A stretch of 25,886 bases of DNA from Anaerolineae bacterium (GTDB taxonomy: Bacteria > Chloroflexota > Anaerolineae > Promineifilales > Promineifilaceae): positions 1 through 25,886 of the forward strand of contig JANQGC010000188.1 of assembly GCA_028277515.1 (NCBI GenBank), in the 5' to 3' direction. The notes under the pieces are model-generated. The model searched no databases. It had not been told where the DNA came from and worked only from the letters and a program-made list of their open reading frames with translations. This document shows positions 7,899-15,721 of this stretch, piece by piece. The translations under genes and the position numbers were made by a program. Numbering within the stretch: the stretch's first letter is position 1; each line of letters begins with the position of its first letter.

Positions 7899-8708
7899 AT
7901 GAATAAAAGTGATAGCGAACCCATATTATTTCAAACTAATACGCAAGGTGTTGCTGTGCTGCAAGTCAACCGCCCTAAGGCAAGAAATGCTCTCAATTGG
8001 GCGGCGCAGGATCGTTTTGCTGAACTTGTGGAGCAGGCCGGCAACGATAGGGGTTTACGCGTTTTAATCATCACCGGCAGTGGTGACCGGGCCTTTGTTT
8101 CCGGTGGAGACTTGAAAGAGTTACACCATCACCTGGAAAAGGAAGCCGGGGAACGATTGAACCGGGTGATGAGTAGCGCCCTGGCAAATTTAAGGAAGCT
8201 GCCTGTCCCGGTCATCGCTGCAATTAATGGCGATGCGTTTGGTGGTGGGTGTGAAATCATGGCCGCATGTGATCTACGTGTCGCTGCGCCGGAAGCTCGC
8301 TTCAGTTTCGCCCAGGTGCGCAATGGATTAATAACCGGATGGGGCGGCACAGCTCAACTGGTGCGTTTGGTAGGGCAGAGCCGTGCCCTGGATTTGCTTT
8401 TAACGGGGCGCATGTTTTCAGCCCAAGATGCCGAACGATGGGGATTGATCCAACGCATTGCCGCTGAAGGTGAAAATGTTCTCAATGCAGCGATGGAATG
8501 GGCGGCCGAGTTGATAGCGCTGCCTCAAGATGCGCTGGCGGCGACAAAACGGTTGGTCCAGGCGACCGCAACGTTATCTCAAGTGGAATTGGCGGAGTTG
8601 GAATCCAGACTGTTCGTTGATTTGTGGCAGACGGCGAATCATTTGGAAGCTTTGCAGGCTTTCAGCGAGAAACGACGGCCGAGATTCAATCAAGATAGTC
8701 ATGATTAG
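7899..8708 (+). CDS. Enoyl-CoA hydratase/isomerase (crotonase) family protein with altered second acid
   Basis: 269 aa from the ATG at 7899, typical of the crotonase superfamily, which binds acyl-CoA thioesters in the cytoplasm. The frame is open further upstream but that part overlaps the divergent gene and has no family similarity; MNKSDSEPIL gives the normal N-terminus. Oxyanion-hole segments are SGGDLKEL (68-75) and GDAFGGGCE (111-119). Glu119 matches the first catalytic acid of enoyl-CoA hydratase (rat Glu144), but the position of the second (Glu164) is Gln139, in FAQVRNGLITGWGGT. Family members lacking one of these acids often do isomerase, decarboxylase or other chemistry, so the substrate is open. 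Weak AGGA lies 10 bases before the ATG. A methyltransferase follows after 49 bases. Confidence 0.9.
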   Translation: MNKSDSEPILFQTNTQGVAVLQVNRPKARNALNWAAQDRFAELVEQAGNDRGLRVLIITGSGDRAFVSGGDLKELHHHLEKEAGERLNRVMSSALANLRKLPVPVIAAINGDAFGGGCEIMAACDLRVAAPEARFSFAQVRNGLITGWGGTAQLVRLVGQSRALDLLLTGRMFSAQDAERWGLIQRIAAEGENVLNAAMEWAAELIALPQDALAATKRLVQATATLSQVELAELESRLFVDLWQTANHLEALQAFSEKRRPRFNQDSHD

Positions 8709-8720
8709 AAAAGAGTTGAG

Positions 8721-8735
8721 CGCCGGAACCTGGCG
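8721..8735 (+). terminator. Short hairpin after the crotonase gene, weak attenuator or terminator
   Basis: CGCCGG-AAC-CTGGCG can form a 6-pair stem with one G-T pair, followed by TTTATCTT. It is short and the T-run is interrupted. It lies only 22 bases before the methyltransferase ATG, so partial read-through would be needed if the two are co-transcribed. Confidence 0.25.
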
Positions 8736-8757
8736 TTTATCTTCTGGACAATAAGTC

Positions 8758-9531
8758 ATGTATAGCTTACTAGCGCGATATTATGACCAGATCCACGCCC
8801 AGCTTCAAGATGACCTTGATTTTATCTTACACCTTGCCAGGCAATTTGGGGGACCTGTCCTGGAAATGGGTTGTGGCACAGGTCGGGTGCTGCTGCCATT
8901 GTTAAGAGAGGGCTTTGAAGTGACCGGCCTGGACAATGAAGAAGCGATGCTGGAGCGGGCAGAAAGACGGCTGCGGCAAGAAGCCGACGCCGTGCGCAGG
9001 AGGGCGCGATTGGTCCGGGCTGATCTGCGCCAACTAATATTGCCTGAAGACCAACAAAAAGCCGGCCTGGCATTGTTCACGTATAATACGGCGCTTCATT
9101 TTCCGCAGAGAGAATTACAATCTATCCTGCGTAGAGTCAAACCGTATATACACCGCAACGGCCGGTTGCTTCTCGATTTGGCCAACCCTTTTGCCATTGA
9201 AAGTGCTGATTTTGAAGTGTATCCGGTTGTAGAAAATTCATTCAGGGATGCGCTTACAGGGAGGTTGGTTGTGCAAAAAAGCCGGTCACGATTAGATAGT
9301 TCGGAGCAATGTCTGCACACGACCTGGATCTTGGAAGTGGAAGGGGAAAATAGCAATAGAGTAGAGCGCCAGGAGGTGGATATCGTTTACTGGTATCTGT
9401 ATCCACACCAGTTACAGTTGATTTTACAGCGATCTGGTTTTCGCATAGACCAAATGCTTGGTGGTTATGATCGCGCCCCATTCTCAGAAGAGAGCGAGCG
9501 TTTGCTGCTGATTGCTGTTCCGGTGGACTAG
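8758..9531 (+). CDS. Class I SAM-dependent methyltransferase
   Basis: 257 aa. The Rossmann-fold SAM site is clear: motif I VLEMGCGTGR (34-43), then VTGLDNEEAMLERA with the acidic residue that holds the SAM ribose, an RLVRADLRQL strand, and an ALFTYNTALHF segment in the place of motif IV. The N-terminus, with YYDQIH, resembles small-molecule methyltransferases of the Methyltransf_25/11 type. The substrate cannot be told. The ATG at 8758 has no good Shine-Dalgarno, but MYSLLARYYD is a normal start for the family. Its TAG stop shares the palindrome CTAG (9528-9531) with the stop of the convergent PAP2 gene, so the coding regions overlap tail to tail by four bases. Confidence 0.9.
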   Translation: MYSLLARYYDQIHAQLQDDLDFILHLARQFGGPVLEMGCGTGRVLLPLLREGFEVTGLDNEEAMLERAERRLRQEADAVRRRARLVRADLRQLILPEDQQKAGLALFTYNTALHFPQRELQSILRRVKPYIHRNGRLLLDLANPFAIESADFEVYPVVENSFRDALTGRLVVQKSRSRLDSSEQCLHTTWILEVEGENSNRVERQEVDIVYWYLYPHQLQLILQRSGFRIDQMLGGYDRAPFSEESERLLLIAVPVD

Positions 9532-10517
9532 AGTGTTAAATCTATCTGGGGTGGCGGATCGGCTTCGGCAAGATGCAAGCGAACGAAAACTATGGGCGCC
9601 AGGTAGCTGGCCCAAAAAGTGACCAGACCATAACGGAAGACGCGTAGGGGGAGAGCCAGCCACAAGGGATCGCGGGGGAAAACCGTGCCCAGACCTTGCC
9701 AGATGATGACGGTGACAACGATTCCTAAAATATAACGCCCTGCTCTTTTTGACCATGAGCCGTCCGATCGAAAGCGAACGCGGCTGCCTTCCAACAGGAC
9801 ACCGATGCCAAAACCGAGCAAAGCGCCGGTGGCTGTGGCCATTTCATTTCGACTGGCTATTTCAGCCAGGATGACGAACTCTGCATATGGGACGGATAAA
9901 TCCGGGTTCCCAATCAAGATCAAAACCAGGACATAAAGCAAGGCCAGGCCAAAAGTTATTAAGATTGCGGCGAGCATCTTTTGGCCCAGAATGCGCTTGG
10001 AAAACGAGGTGGCGAAGGATCGCCGCCAGATGAAATATCCGGCCAGAATGATGAGGCCAAATATGAACCCGGCTATCACATCATGGATGAAATGCTGGGC
10101 TAAATATATGCGACTGATAGACATGATCAGGATGAGAATAAAGGCTAACAGCCACACCCAGAATTTCTTCGTCCAGGCGGCGATGACCAAGTAGAGCACG
10201 GTGGCATATTGTGTGTGGCCACTGGGAATGCCATATCCCCCGGTATCTGAAATGCCTAATTCAGGGGCTATCCAAAACGGCCGTGGGCCACGAAAGGCTT
10301 GTTTTAGTATTGTGTTCAGGGCGATTGTGATGAAGAAGACAAATCCCAGATATAAACCAAGACGCTTATTAATCGACCAGTAGATCAATGGAAGAATGGC
10401 TAGATAAAACTCCTCATTTCCCAGCAAGCTGACGAACACGAAAAAACCTGCAAGTTGAGGATAATTCGCTTGCAGCCAGGTTATGAGTTCCAGGCTCGTC
10501 GCATAGAGGAAGTCCAT
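9528..10517 (-). CDS. PAP2-family membrane phosphatase
   Basis: 329 aa with about eight membrane helices. All three motifs of the type 2 phosphatidic acid phosphatase family are present: K72 to P80 in KQAFRGPRP, PSGH at 98-101, and SR..H...D with S135, R136, H142 and D146. H101 and H142 are the expected general acid and nucleophile. Such enzymes remove phosphate from lipid phosphates (undecaprenyl pyrophosphate, phosphatidate) on the outer membrane face; the actual substrate is unknown. The C-terminal third is an extra membrane region beyond the minimal domain. The frame is open up to 10688, but I place the start at 10517 because GAAGGA lies 8 bases before it and MDFLYATSLE fits the family. 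It converges on the methyltransferase with shared stop bases. Confidence 0.9.
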   Translation of the reverse strand: MDFLYATSLELITWLQANYPQLAGFFVFVSLLGNEEFYLAILPLIYWSINKRLGLYLGFVFFITIALNTILKQAFRGPRPFWIAPELGISDTGGYGIPSGHTQYATVLYLVIAAWTKKFWVWLLAFILILIMSISRIYLAQHFIHDVIAGFIFGLIILAGYFIWRRSFATSFSKRILGQKMLAAILITFGLALLYVLVLILIGNPDLSVPYAEFVILAEIASRNEMATATGALLGFGIGVLLEGSRVRFRSDGSWSKRAGRYILGIVVTVIIWQGLGTVFPRDPLWLALPLRVFRYGLVTFWASYLAPIVFVRLHLAEADPPPQIDLTL

Positions 10518-10680
10518 ATCAAATTCCTTCTTTATATTGCTATAAATTTTATCGACCCGCGCCTGGAGTTCTTCTCTTCCAATCATAAATTTTAGCGTTA
10601 GGATCGTGGTTTCGTCAAAGAACAAGTCTTTAGCCGACGGAAGCCAATTTCCGGCAAAAATGAGTACGACTAGCTGGATA

Positions 10681-10708
10681 TTGCGCACTTGGTGAGGCTG
10701 ACTATAAT
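10681..10708 (+). promoter_or_regulatory. Candidate promoter for the two-component operon
   Basis: A perfect -10 TATAAT at 10703-10708 with a weak -35 TTGCGC (10681-10686) and a 16-base spacer. It lies in the 329-base divergent gap (10518-10846) between the PAP2 and response regulator genes, and would give a leader of about 130 bases. Apart from this and the small ORF, that gap holds nothing I can recognise. Confidence 0.45.
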
Positions 10709-10724
10709 CGGATAATTAAGGAGC

Positions 10725-10799
10725 ATGGCGATTGTTAAGAATAGAATTAACCAATTTCTCTTGGCTTGTAGTGACCGGAAACAAGAAAAAAGCTCCTGA
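10725..10799 (+). CDS. Possible 24-codon leader peptide upstream of the response regulator
   Basis: ATG at 10725 to TGA at 10797-10799 encodes MAIVKNRINQ...EKSS (24 residues). It lies 16 bases downstream of a perfect TATAAT and just after AAGGAG, but that element is only one base from the ATG, too close for good initiation. There is no known family and no stalling-type codon run. It may be chance. Confidence 0.12.
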   Translation: MAIVKNRINQFLLACSDRKQEKSS

Positions 10800-10846
10800 T
10801 TTAATGTTTTGTAATTAAACGCAACCAACCATTGCGGAGGGATAGT

Positions 10847-11530
10847 ATGTCAGCGAAGATACTTGTAGTTGAAGATGAGGAACGGATCCGACAGTTTTTA
10901 CAAAGAGGTTTAACATTTGAAGGGTACCGTGTCGACGTAGCTGAGGAAGGGCAAACCGGCCTGGATTTGGCGCGGGATAATCCACCTGATTTGGTACTGC
11001 TAGATTTAATGCTTCCAGGAATTGATGGGTTAGAGGTTTGCCGCCGTCTGCGGGCGGTTAGTGAAGTCCCTATATTAATGCTAACAGCCAAAGAAGCGGT
11101 GGAAGATCGGGTTGCCGGCCTGGATGCCGGCGCCGATGATTACCTGGTCAAACCATTTGCTTTTGATGAACTGATGGCCCGGGTTCGCGCGTTACTGCGC
11201 CGGGCACAGCCTGCCCAACCCCAGGTTTATCGTTTCGCCGATTTAGAACTGGATACGGGAACCCGGCAGGGCAGACGTGGCGGCCAAACGTTTGATTTGA
11301 CGGCGAAAGAATATGAACTTTTAGAGCTGTTTATGCGCCACCCACGCCAGGTTCTGACCAGAGATGTGATTTTTGACCGGGTTTGGGATTATGATTTCGG
11401 TGGTGAAAGCAACATTATCGAGGTTTATGTACGTTATTTGCGGCAAAAGACAGAAGAAGGTGGGCTGCCACGTTTAATCCATACGGTACGCGGTATCGGG
11501 TACGTTTTGAGGGACGAAACGGCCGAGTAA
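10847..11530 (+). CDS. OmpR/PhoB-family response regulator
   Basis: 227 aa. The receiver domain (about 3-115) has the acidic pair E9-D10 in VVEDEERI, phosphoacceptor D53 in [11 protein letters not shown] at about 83 and the conserved lysine in [10 protein letters not shown]. The C-terminal winged helix (about 130-225) has [18 protein letters not shown] and the VYVRYLRQK recognition helix region, as in OmpR/PhoB. It should bind direct repeats once phosphorylated by the kinase encoded 13 bases downstream. The ATG at 10847 is chosen over an in-frame TTG at 10832 because GGAGG (10836-10840) sits 6 bases before it. The target genes are not identifiable here; the adjacent envelope genes are possible. 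Confidence 0.95.
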   Translation: MSAKILVVEDEERIRQFLQRGLTFEGYRVDVAEEGQTGLDLARDNPPDLVLLDLMLPGIDGLEVCRRLRAVSEVPILMLTAKEAVEDRVAGLDAGADDYLVKPFAFDELMARVRALLRRAQPAQPQVYRFADLELDTGTRQGRRGGQTFDLTAKEYELLELFMRHPRQVLTRDVIFDRVWDYDFGGESNIIEVYVRYLRQKTEEGGLPRLIHTVRGIGYVLRDETAE

Positions 11531-11543
11531 GGAAAATCATACT

Positions 11544-12968
11544 TTGTCAATTCAAAATCGCCTTCTGATAATTTATACCATCATTTTCTCAGCGGCGTTC
11601 ATCATCTTCGCGGTGATCGTTTATGAACTGCCCCGCTCACGCATCCTGGCTGAGATCGATGGTGATCTGGAGGCGGTTGCTTCACAGGTCGTAGAGCCGC
11701 AGCCGGGAACTTTACCACAAATGTTAGACACTTTTGAAGCCGCATCGACGATGGTGGTTGTTGCTGATGTGGGAGGGAAGGTTCTCCTTAAGTCACCTAA
11801 TCTTTCTTCATTTCATGATCTGCTTGATCCAAACGCCGACCCTGACCAGGCATCTTATAGTGTTGTCCGGCAAGGGGACAACAGGCTCCGCGTTTATTCC
11901 GTTCCTTTAGATGAAAAGGGCGGCCAAAATCCATACCATTTCATGCAGGTGGCCCGACTGTTGGATACGTATGAAGAACTTAACCGAATTTCATTAACGG
12001 CTTTGCTGATGGGATTTGCGGCGGCGACGGTTTCTTTGTTTGTTGCTGTATTACTCACTCCTGGCTTATTTAAACCCCTTGAACATATTGCAACAGCCGC
12101 CCGGCAAATTACGCGCGCGGATGATTTAAGCCGGCGGGTTCCCTACGCTAACCGGCCAGATCAAATTGGCGATTTGGCGCGGGCTTTCAACCAGACGTTA
12201 GAACGTTTAGAAAAGCTTTTCCAAACGCAGCAGCGTCTCCTGGCTGATGTATCTCATGAATTAAGAACGCCACTGACATCCATGCGTGGTAATCTCGATT
12301 TGATGCAGCGCATGGGCGATACGGATCCCCAATCTTTAGCGGCTGTACAGGTTGAAATCAGTCGCATGACGCGCCTGGTGGGTGACTTGCTTCTCCTGGC
12401 CAGGGCAGATTCCGGGGGTCTGCCCCTGGAAAGCAAACCGGTGGAACTGGACAATATCCTCTTTGATGTCTACCGGCAGGTGAGATTGCTAGACCCTCCC
12501 GTTTATTTAGAATTGAGGGACGTGGACCAGGTGATTGTTTTAGGTGATGCCGATCGCTTGAAACAATTGTTTCTGAACCTTGTTGAGAATGCGACAAAGT
12601 ATACGCCGGAAGGGGGAGAAGTTATCCTTAGTTTATCAAAGAATGATGGCCGGGCGCAGTTTGAGGTAACGGATACGGGTATAGGTATCCCTTCTGAAAA
12701 TTTACCGCATATTTTCGACCGTTTTTACCGGGTCGATAAGGCCAGGACCCGTGCCCAAGGCGGATCGGGTCTAGGCCTGTCAATCGCTAAGTGGATTGCC
12801 GAAGCACATGGGGGAGATATAACAGTTTCAAGTAAAATTGGGAAAGGGACGACTTTTAAAGTTAATTTACCGCTTTATTCTCAGGAAGTGAGGCGTGAAT
12901 CTGAGGATCTAGAGGTGGAAAAAACGCGTCCCAGTCTGCGAACACTTGGCGCAAATTTCAGACGATAA
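11544..12968 (+). CDS. Membrane sensor histidine kinase
   Basis: 474 aa, the partner of the response regulator just upstream. Order: membrane helix 1 (about 8-28), extracytoplasmic sensor region (about 30-148) with no recognisable domain, helix 2 (about 150-172), HAMP (about 173-225), a dimerisation domain with phospho-acceptor H238 in SHELRTP, and an ATPase domain with NLVENATKYTPEGG (N box), DTGIGIP (G1), FDRFYR (F box) and GSGLGLSIAKW (G2). The start is TTG at 11544: there is no ATG nearby, AAGGAA overlapping the regulator's TAA stop lies 8 bases before it, and MSIQNRLLII gives a normal short tail before helix 1. The layout resembles MprB/BaeS-type envelope-stress kinases, though the signal is unknown. 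Confidence 0.94.
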   Translation: MSIQNRLLIIYTIIFSAAFIIFAVIVYELPRSRILAEIDGDLEAVASQVVEPQPGTLPQMLDTFEAASTMVVVADVGGKVLLKSPNLSSFHDLLDPNADPDQASYSVVRQGDNRLRVYSVPLDEKGGQNPYHFMQVARLLDTYEELNRISLTALLMGFAAATVSLFVAVLLTPGLFKPLEHIATAARQITRADDLSRRVPYANRPDQIGDLARAFNQTLERLEKLFQTQQRLLADVSHELRTPLTSMRGNLDLMQRMGDTDPQSLAAVQVEISRMTRLVGDLLLLARADSGGLPLESKPVELDNILFDVYRQVRLLDPPVYLELRDVDQVIVLGDADRLKQLFLNLVENATKYTPEGGEVILSLSKNDGRAQFEVTDTGIGIPSENLPHIFDRFYRVDKARTRAQGGSGLGLSIAKWIAEAHGGDITVSSKIGKGTTFKVNLPLYSQEVRRESEDLEVEKTRPSLRTLGANFRR

Positions 12969-12977
12969 AAAAAGAAA

Positions 12978-13008
12978 TATGACAGCCACACAAAAGGTGG
13001 CTGTCATA
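12978..13008. terminator. Bidirectional intrinsic terminator between the kinase and PspC genes
   Basis: A perfect 12-base stem TATGACAGCCAC / GTGGCTGTCATA with a 7-base loop (ACAAAAG). It is followed on the minus strand by TTTCTTTTTTT and on the plus strand by AAATTTTGTT. It sits between two convergent genes, the kinase (stop at 12968) and the PspC-domain gene (stop at 13016), and should end both transcripts; the minus-strand U-tract is the stronger. Confidence 0.9.
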
Positions 13009-13015
13009 AATTTTG

Positions 13016-13432
13016 TTACTTATTATTTCTAAGCAGCAAATAGACACCAAAACCGATTATCACCAAGGGCCAGAACACAGCTCCTCCAACCCAGCTTAAT
13101 ACTCCCAATTGATTTAACAGGAAATATGCCCCCAGTAAGATTAAGATGACACCGATTGTTCCTGGACGGCCGAGTTTATTCACATTTGAAGATACCGTAT
13201 CGCTCAAATCCCCAAGTTTCTTTTGCACAAAGTCATCTTCACTGCCGTCGTCTTGAGGCATCACAACCCATAGAATGAAATAAATTGGAAATCCGATTCC
13301 GCTGGCAAAAAGCAGAATTAAGAATCCAATACGCACCAAAGTCGGGTCAATAGCTAAGTAAGAAGCAACGCCTCCAGCAACTCCGGCAATGATTTTGTCA
13401 TTATTGCTGCGTGTGAGCCTTGTTTCAGACAT
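13016..13432 (-). CDS. PspC-domain membrane protein
   Basis: 138 aa. The N-terminal PspC domain (about 5-60) has the typical DKIIAGVAGGVASYLAID segment and a membrane helix ending FILWVVMPQ. A hydrophilic linker (about 62-90) leads to two further helices (about 93-108 and 112-133), as in LiaI/LiaF-like proteins. PspC proteins sense or counter membrane damage in the phage-shock and Lia responses; no PspA gene is visible in the window. The start at 13432 is set by GGAGG with an 8-base spacing; the open frame extends 15 codons further up without support. It converges on a two-component system of the type often linked to envelope stress, which fits but does not prove a joint role. Confidence 0.9.
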   Translation of the reverse strand: MSETRLTRSNNDKIIAGVAGGVASYLAIDPTLVRIGFLILLFASGIGFPIYFILWVVMPQDDGSEDDFVQKKLGDLSDTVSSNVNKLGRPGTIGVILILLGAYFLLNQLGVLSWVGGAVFWPLVIIGFGVYLLLRNNK

Positions 13433-13510
13433 GCTCAACACCTCCAATTCCGATATTCTACACACTATACGCGTCAATAGGATGAAAGTTGCTCCTTAAT
13501 GTAGGCTGAT

Positions 13511-13539
13511 TTGGTAAATCGGCAGGCGCAATTTACCAA
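13511..13539. repeat. Inverted repeat TTGGTAAAT-N11-ATTTACCAA
   Basis: Perfect 9-base arms (13511-13519 and 13531-13539) around 11 bases, in the 261-base divergent gap between the PspC gene and the Nudix gene (13433-13693). It is too loosely spaced and lacks a T-run for a terminator; the form suits an operator for a dimeric regulator. Nothing else recognisable lies in this gap apart from the promoter elements listed separately. Confidence 0.5.
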
Positions 13540-13641
13540 TACCCATAGGGCACGCTGATTGCGCTACCAGCTTGCTCAAATGAAACACATCCGTTGCATT
13601 ATTGACCGGAGATTAAGTGCGCTGGTTGCCGGATACCTTTC

Positions 13642-13650
13642 TGTTATACT
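13642..13650 (+). promoter_or_regulatory. Extended -10 element TGTTATACT
   Basis: TATACT (5/6 to consensus) preceded by TG at the extended -10 position, about 44 bases before the Nudix ATG. There is no good -35 at 16-18 bases, which an extended -10 promoter can tolerate. It competes with the TATAAT at 13682-13687 as the real start signal. Confidence 0.35.
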
Positions 13651-13681
13651 GGCTTGTTGAGTTTTTAAGGTTGGAGCGTAA

Positions 13682-13687
13682 TATAAT
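13682..13687 (+). promoter_or_regulatory. Perfect -10 box six bases before the Nudix ATG (leaderless candidate)
   Basis: TATAAT ends 6 bases before the ATG at 13694, so a transcript from here would begin at about the start codon. No Shine-Dalgarno lies at usable distance (the nearest, GGAG, is about 18 bases away). The surroundings are very AT-rich, so chance occurrence must be weighed. Confidence 0.4.
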
Positions 13688-13693
13688 TTATAA

Positions 13694-14203
13694 ATGTCAT
13701 TTTCATGGAAGAAAAGATTGGCCTGGCTCATGCAGTTCCCACTTGCGACGAAATTGATGCGTTGGGGCATATCCTTGACTGTCCCCAAGCAGCGAGTTGG
13801 CGTCGCAGTGATCGCCCTGGACGACACGGATCGCATATTGATGTTGCGACATATCTTTCATCCCCATGTACCGTGGGGGCTGCCCGGCGGTTGGCTGAAT
13901 CGCAATGAGCATCCTGAGGAGGGTGCACTGCGTGAATTAAAAGAAGAAACAGGATTAGAAGCTAAAATCAAGTCTCCTATATTAATTTCGCAAACCAAGT
14001 CTCCCTCCAGTATCAATATTGTTTATAGGGTCAACTTGATGTCGGAAAAAAAGATGAAATTGAGTTCAGAGATAATGGAAGCGAATTGGTTTGCTATTGA
14101 TGAACTTCCAACGCCACTAACAAAAACCGTGAGCAGGGCGATTGCTTTAACATTTTCATCAATGGAAGAAGGCGCTGGCATCGCTGCAAATAGGGTTTAT
14201 TAG
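13694..14203 (+). CDS. Nudix hydrolase
   Basis: 169 aa. The Nudix box G-x5-E-x7-REL-x-EE-x-G-L is complete: G66, E72, R80-E81-L82, E84-E85, G87-L88. It follows WGLPGGWLNRNEHPEEGA, so metal binding and cleavage of a nucleoside diphosphate linked to another group are expected; substrate specificity cannot be read from the box. About 30 residues precede the fold and include a short amphipathic or hydrophobic stretch (LAWLMQFPL). It is 25 bases upstream of the first beta-lactamase-like gene on the same strand and may be the first gene of that run. The ATG lacks a Shine-Dalgarno but has TATAAT six bases upstream. Confidence 0.92.
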   Translation: MSFSWKKRLAWLMQFPLATKLMRWGISLTVPKQRVGVAVIALDDTDRILMLRHIFHPHVPWGLPGGWLNRNEHPEEGALRELKEETGLEAKIKSPILISQTKSPSSINIVYRVNLMSEKKMKLSSEIMEANWFAIDELPTPLTKTVSRAIALTFSSMEEGAGIAANRVY

Positions 14204-14228
14204 GAAACACAATATTGATTGAAGGATC

Positions 14229-15716
14229 ATGAATAAAAGTAATTCCCCAGGATTGGGTCAATGGATAACCGTAACCGTTATGGTATCGGTTTCACTCTTC
14301 CTGCTATTTAAACTCTATCAATTTGCCGGCTCGCGCGGTTTGTATCCCGTGGGTTTGACGGTTGCTGGGGTAGATGTTGGAGGCATGAACCCGGAACAGG
14401 CGAGCGAGGTCCTGACCAATCGTTATATTGAAGCCCCAATCATCATTTATCATGGTGATGACTCCTTCGAAATCAGTCCCACGAACGCCGAGTTTACACC
14501 TGATATCCAGGCTATGCTCAGCGATGCCGATTACCAACGTACTCAACAAGATTTCTGGGCCGGTTTTTGGGGTTTCTTGTGGGGGCGGCCGGTTGAGGTT
14601 GAACCGGTTGAGCTGCAAGCAACTCATAACCGGGAAGCATTGCTGGAAGTTTTGCGGGAGATCGCCAGCTTGGCTGACGAACCGGCTCAACCCCCTCAGC
14701 CTGTCCCATCAACTCTGAGTTTTCAATATGGGACATCTGGTGTACGAACCGATGTTGAGGCAAGTTTGCCCGACGTTGAAACGGCATTGTATCGATCTCA
14801 TAACCGGGAAGCGAACCTGGTCATCGGTCCTTATGAACCGGAACGCCCGGCGATGAACTTGTTGACAAGGCTATTGGTAAATATTTTACAGGTCTTTGAA
14901 CAAGAAACCGGCGGCGTGGCCAGTGTCTTTATCATGGACCTGCAAACAGGTCAGGTTGTGCCTATTAATGAAAATGTTGCCATGTCAGGGATCGATCTCC
15001 TGCGCATTCCAATCGTTTTGGAGACTTATCGTTCGATTGACAACCTGCCCTCGCTAACTCAGCGTCGGTTGATATCAGATACATTGGTTTCCCAGCCGGA
15101 GAGCACCAGCGCCAATGAACTATTAAATGTGATCGCCGGGGAGGATGATGCTTATAAGGGGGCTGAACAAGTAACGCAGACTTTGCAGCGTTTGGGTCTG
15201 GAGAATAGTTTTATAGCCGCACCCTATGGTGAAAATATAAGGCCAGGCACATCTCTGCCGGAAACGGTCGCAAACTCGGTTGAGGAATTGAGAACCCGGC
15301 CCGATCGGGAAATCCAGACAACGGCCGAAGATATTGGCCTGTTGTTATCGATGATTTATTATTGTGCCCAGGGTCAGGGTGGCGCATTAATAGCCGCTTT
15401 TCCTGATGAAATCACCGAGGATGAGTGCCTGCAAACCCTGGATTATATGCGGCAAAATAAGATTGGCAGCCTTATTGAGGCCGGCATACCTTCAGAAACA
15501 GCCATTGCCCACCGGCACGGGTGGATTAGCGATACGCATGGCGATGCGGCAATTATCTCTACGCCCGGTGGGGATTATGTGATCGTTGGCATGCTTTACA
15601 AACCGGATTGGCTGGAATGGGAAATTAGCTCACCCATCTTCGCTGATATCTCCCGCGCGACTTTTAATTACTTTAACTTCGATGAGCCGTTTTTGGGAGA
15701 AACGCAAACCAACTAG
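14229..15716 (+). CDS. Membrane-anchored class A beta-lactamase-like protein, catalytic residues lost
   Basis: 495 aa. One N-terminal membrane helix (about 11-31) is followed by YPVGLTVAGVDVGGMNPEQA (39-58), resembling the peptidoglycan-binding-type domain of VanW-like proteins, a linker, and a class A beta-lactamase-like domain (about 225-485). In the SxxK position it has D256-L-L-R259, and the KTG position is R429-H430-G431, so the nucleophile and both lysines are replaced; the SxN motif S294-A295-N296 is kept. The downstream paralogue keeps Ser and Lys, so this copy is probably a pseudoenzyme, not a lactamase. AAGGA lies just before the ATG. The protein faces outside the membrane; a structural, binding or regulatory wall role is inferred. 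The reading frame is intact, which argues against decay. Confidence 0.88.
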   Translation: MNKSNSPGLGQWITVTVMVSVSLFLLFKLYQFAGSRGLYPVGLTVAGVDVGGMNPEQASEVLTNRYIEAPIIIYHGDDSFEISPTNAEFTPDIQAMLSDADYQRTQQDFWAGFWGFLWGRPVEVEPVELQATHNREALLEVLREIASLADEPAQPPQPVPSTLSFQYGTSGVRTDVEASLPDVETALYRSHNREANLVIGPYEPERPAMNLLTRLLVNILQVFEQETGGVASVFIMDLQTGQVVPINENVAMSGIDLLRIPIVLETYRSIDNLPSLTQRRLISDTLVSQPESTSANELLNVIAGEDDAYKGAEQVTQTLQRLGLENSFIAAPYGENIRPGTSLPETVANSVEELRTRPDREIQTTAEDIGLLLSMIYYCAQGQGGALIAAFPDEITEDECLQTLDYMRQNKIGSLIEAGIPSETAIAHRHGWISDTHGDAAIISTPGGDYVIVGMLYKPDWLEWEISSPIFADISRATFNYFNFDEPFLGETQTN

Positions 15717-15721
15717 GTAAC

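Noticed and set aside
10518..10688. 57-codon N-terminal extension of the PAP2 protein
   Set aside because: A good Shine-Dalgarno (GAAGGA) before the ATG at 10517 and the family N-terminus favour the shorter form; no supporting ribosome-binding site was seen for the longer one.
13626..13650. Classical promoter TTGCCG / TATACT before the Nudix gene
   Set aside because: The spacer is only 13 bases, too short for a standard sigma-70 promoter; only the extended -10 reading is kept.
14304..14787. Overlapping antisense frames of 89-128 codons inside the first beta-lactamase-like gene
   Set aside because: They are shadows of the coding frame, with no domain similarity and no initiation signals.
14229..15716. 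First beta-lactamase-like gene as a pseudogene
   Set aside because: The frame is full length with a good ribosome-binding site, membrane anchor and conserved fold motifs; only the catalytic residues differ, which fits a retained pseudoenzyme better.
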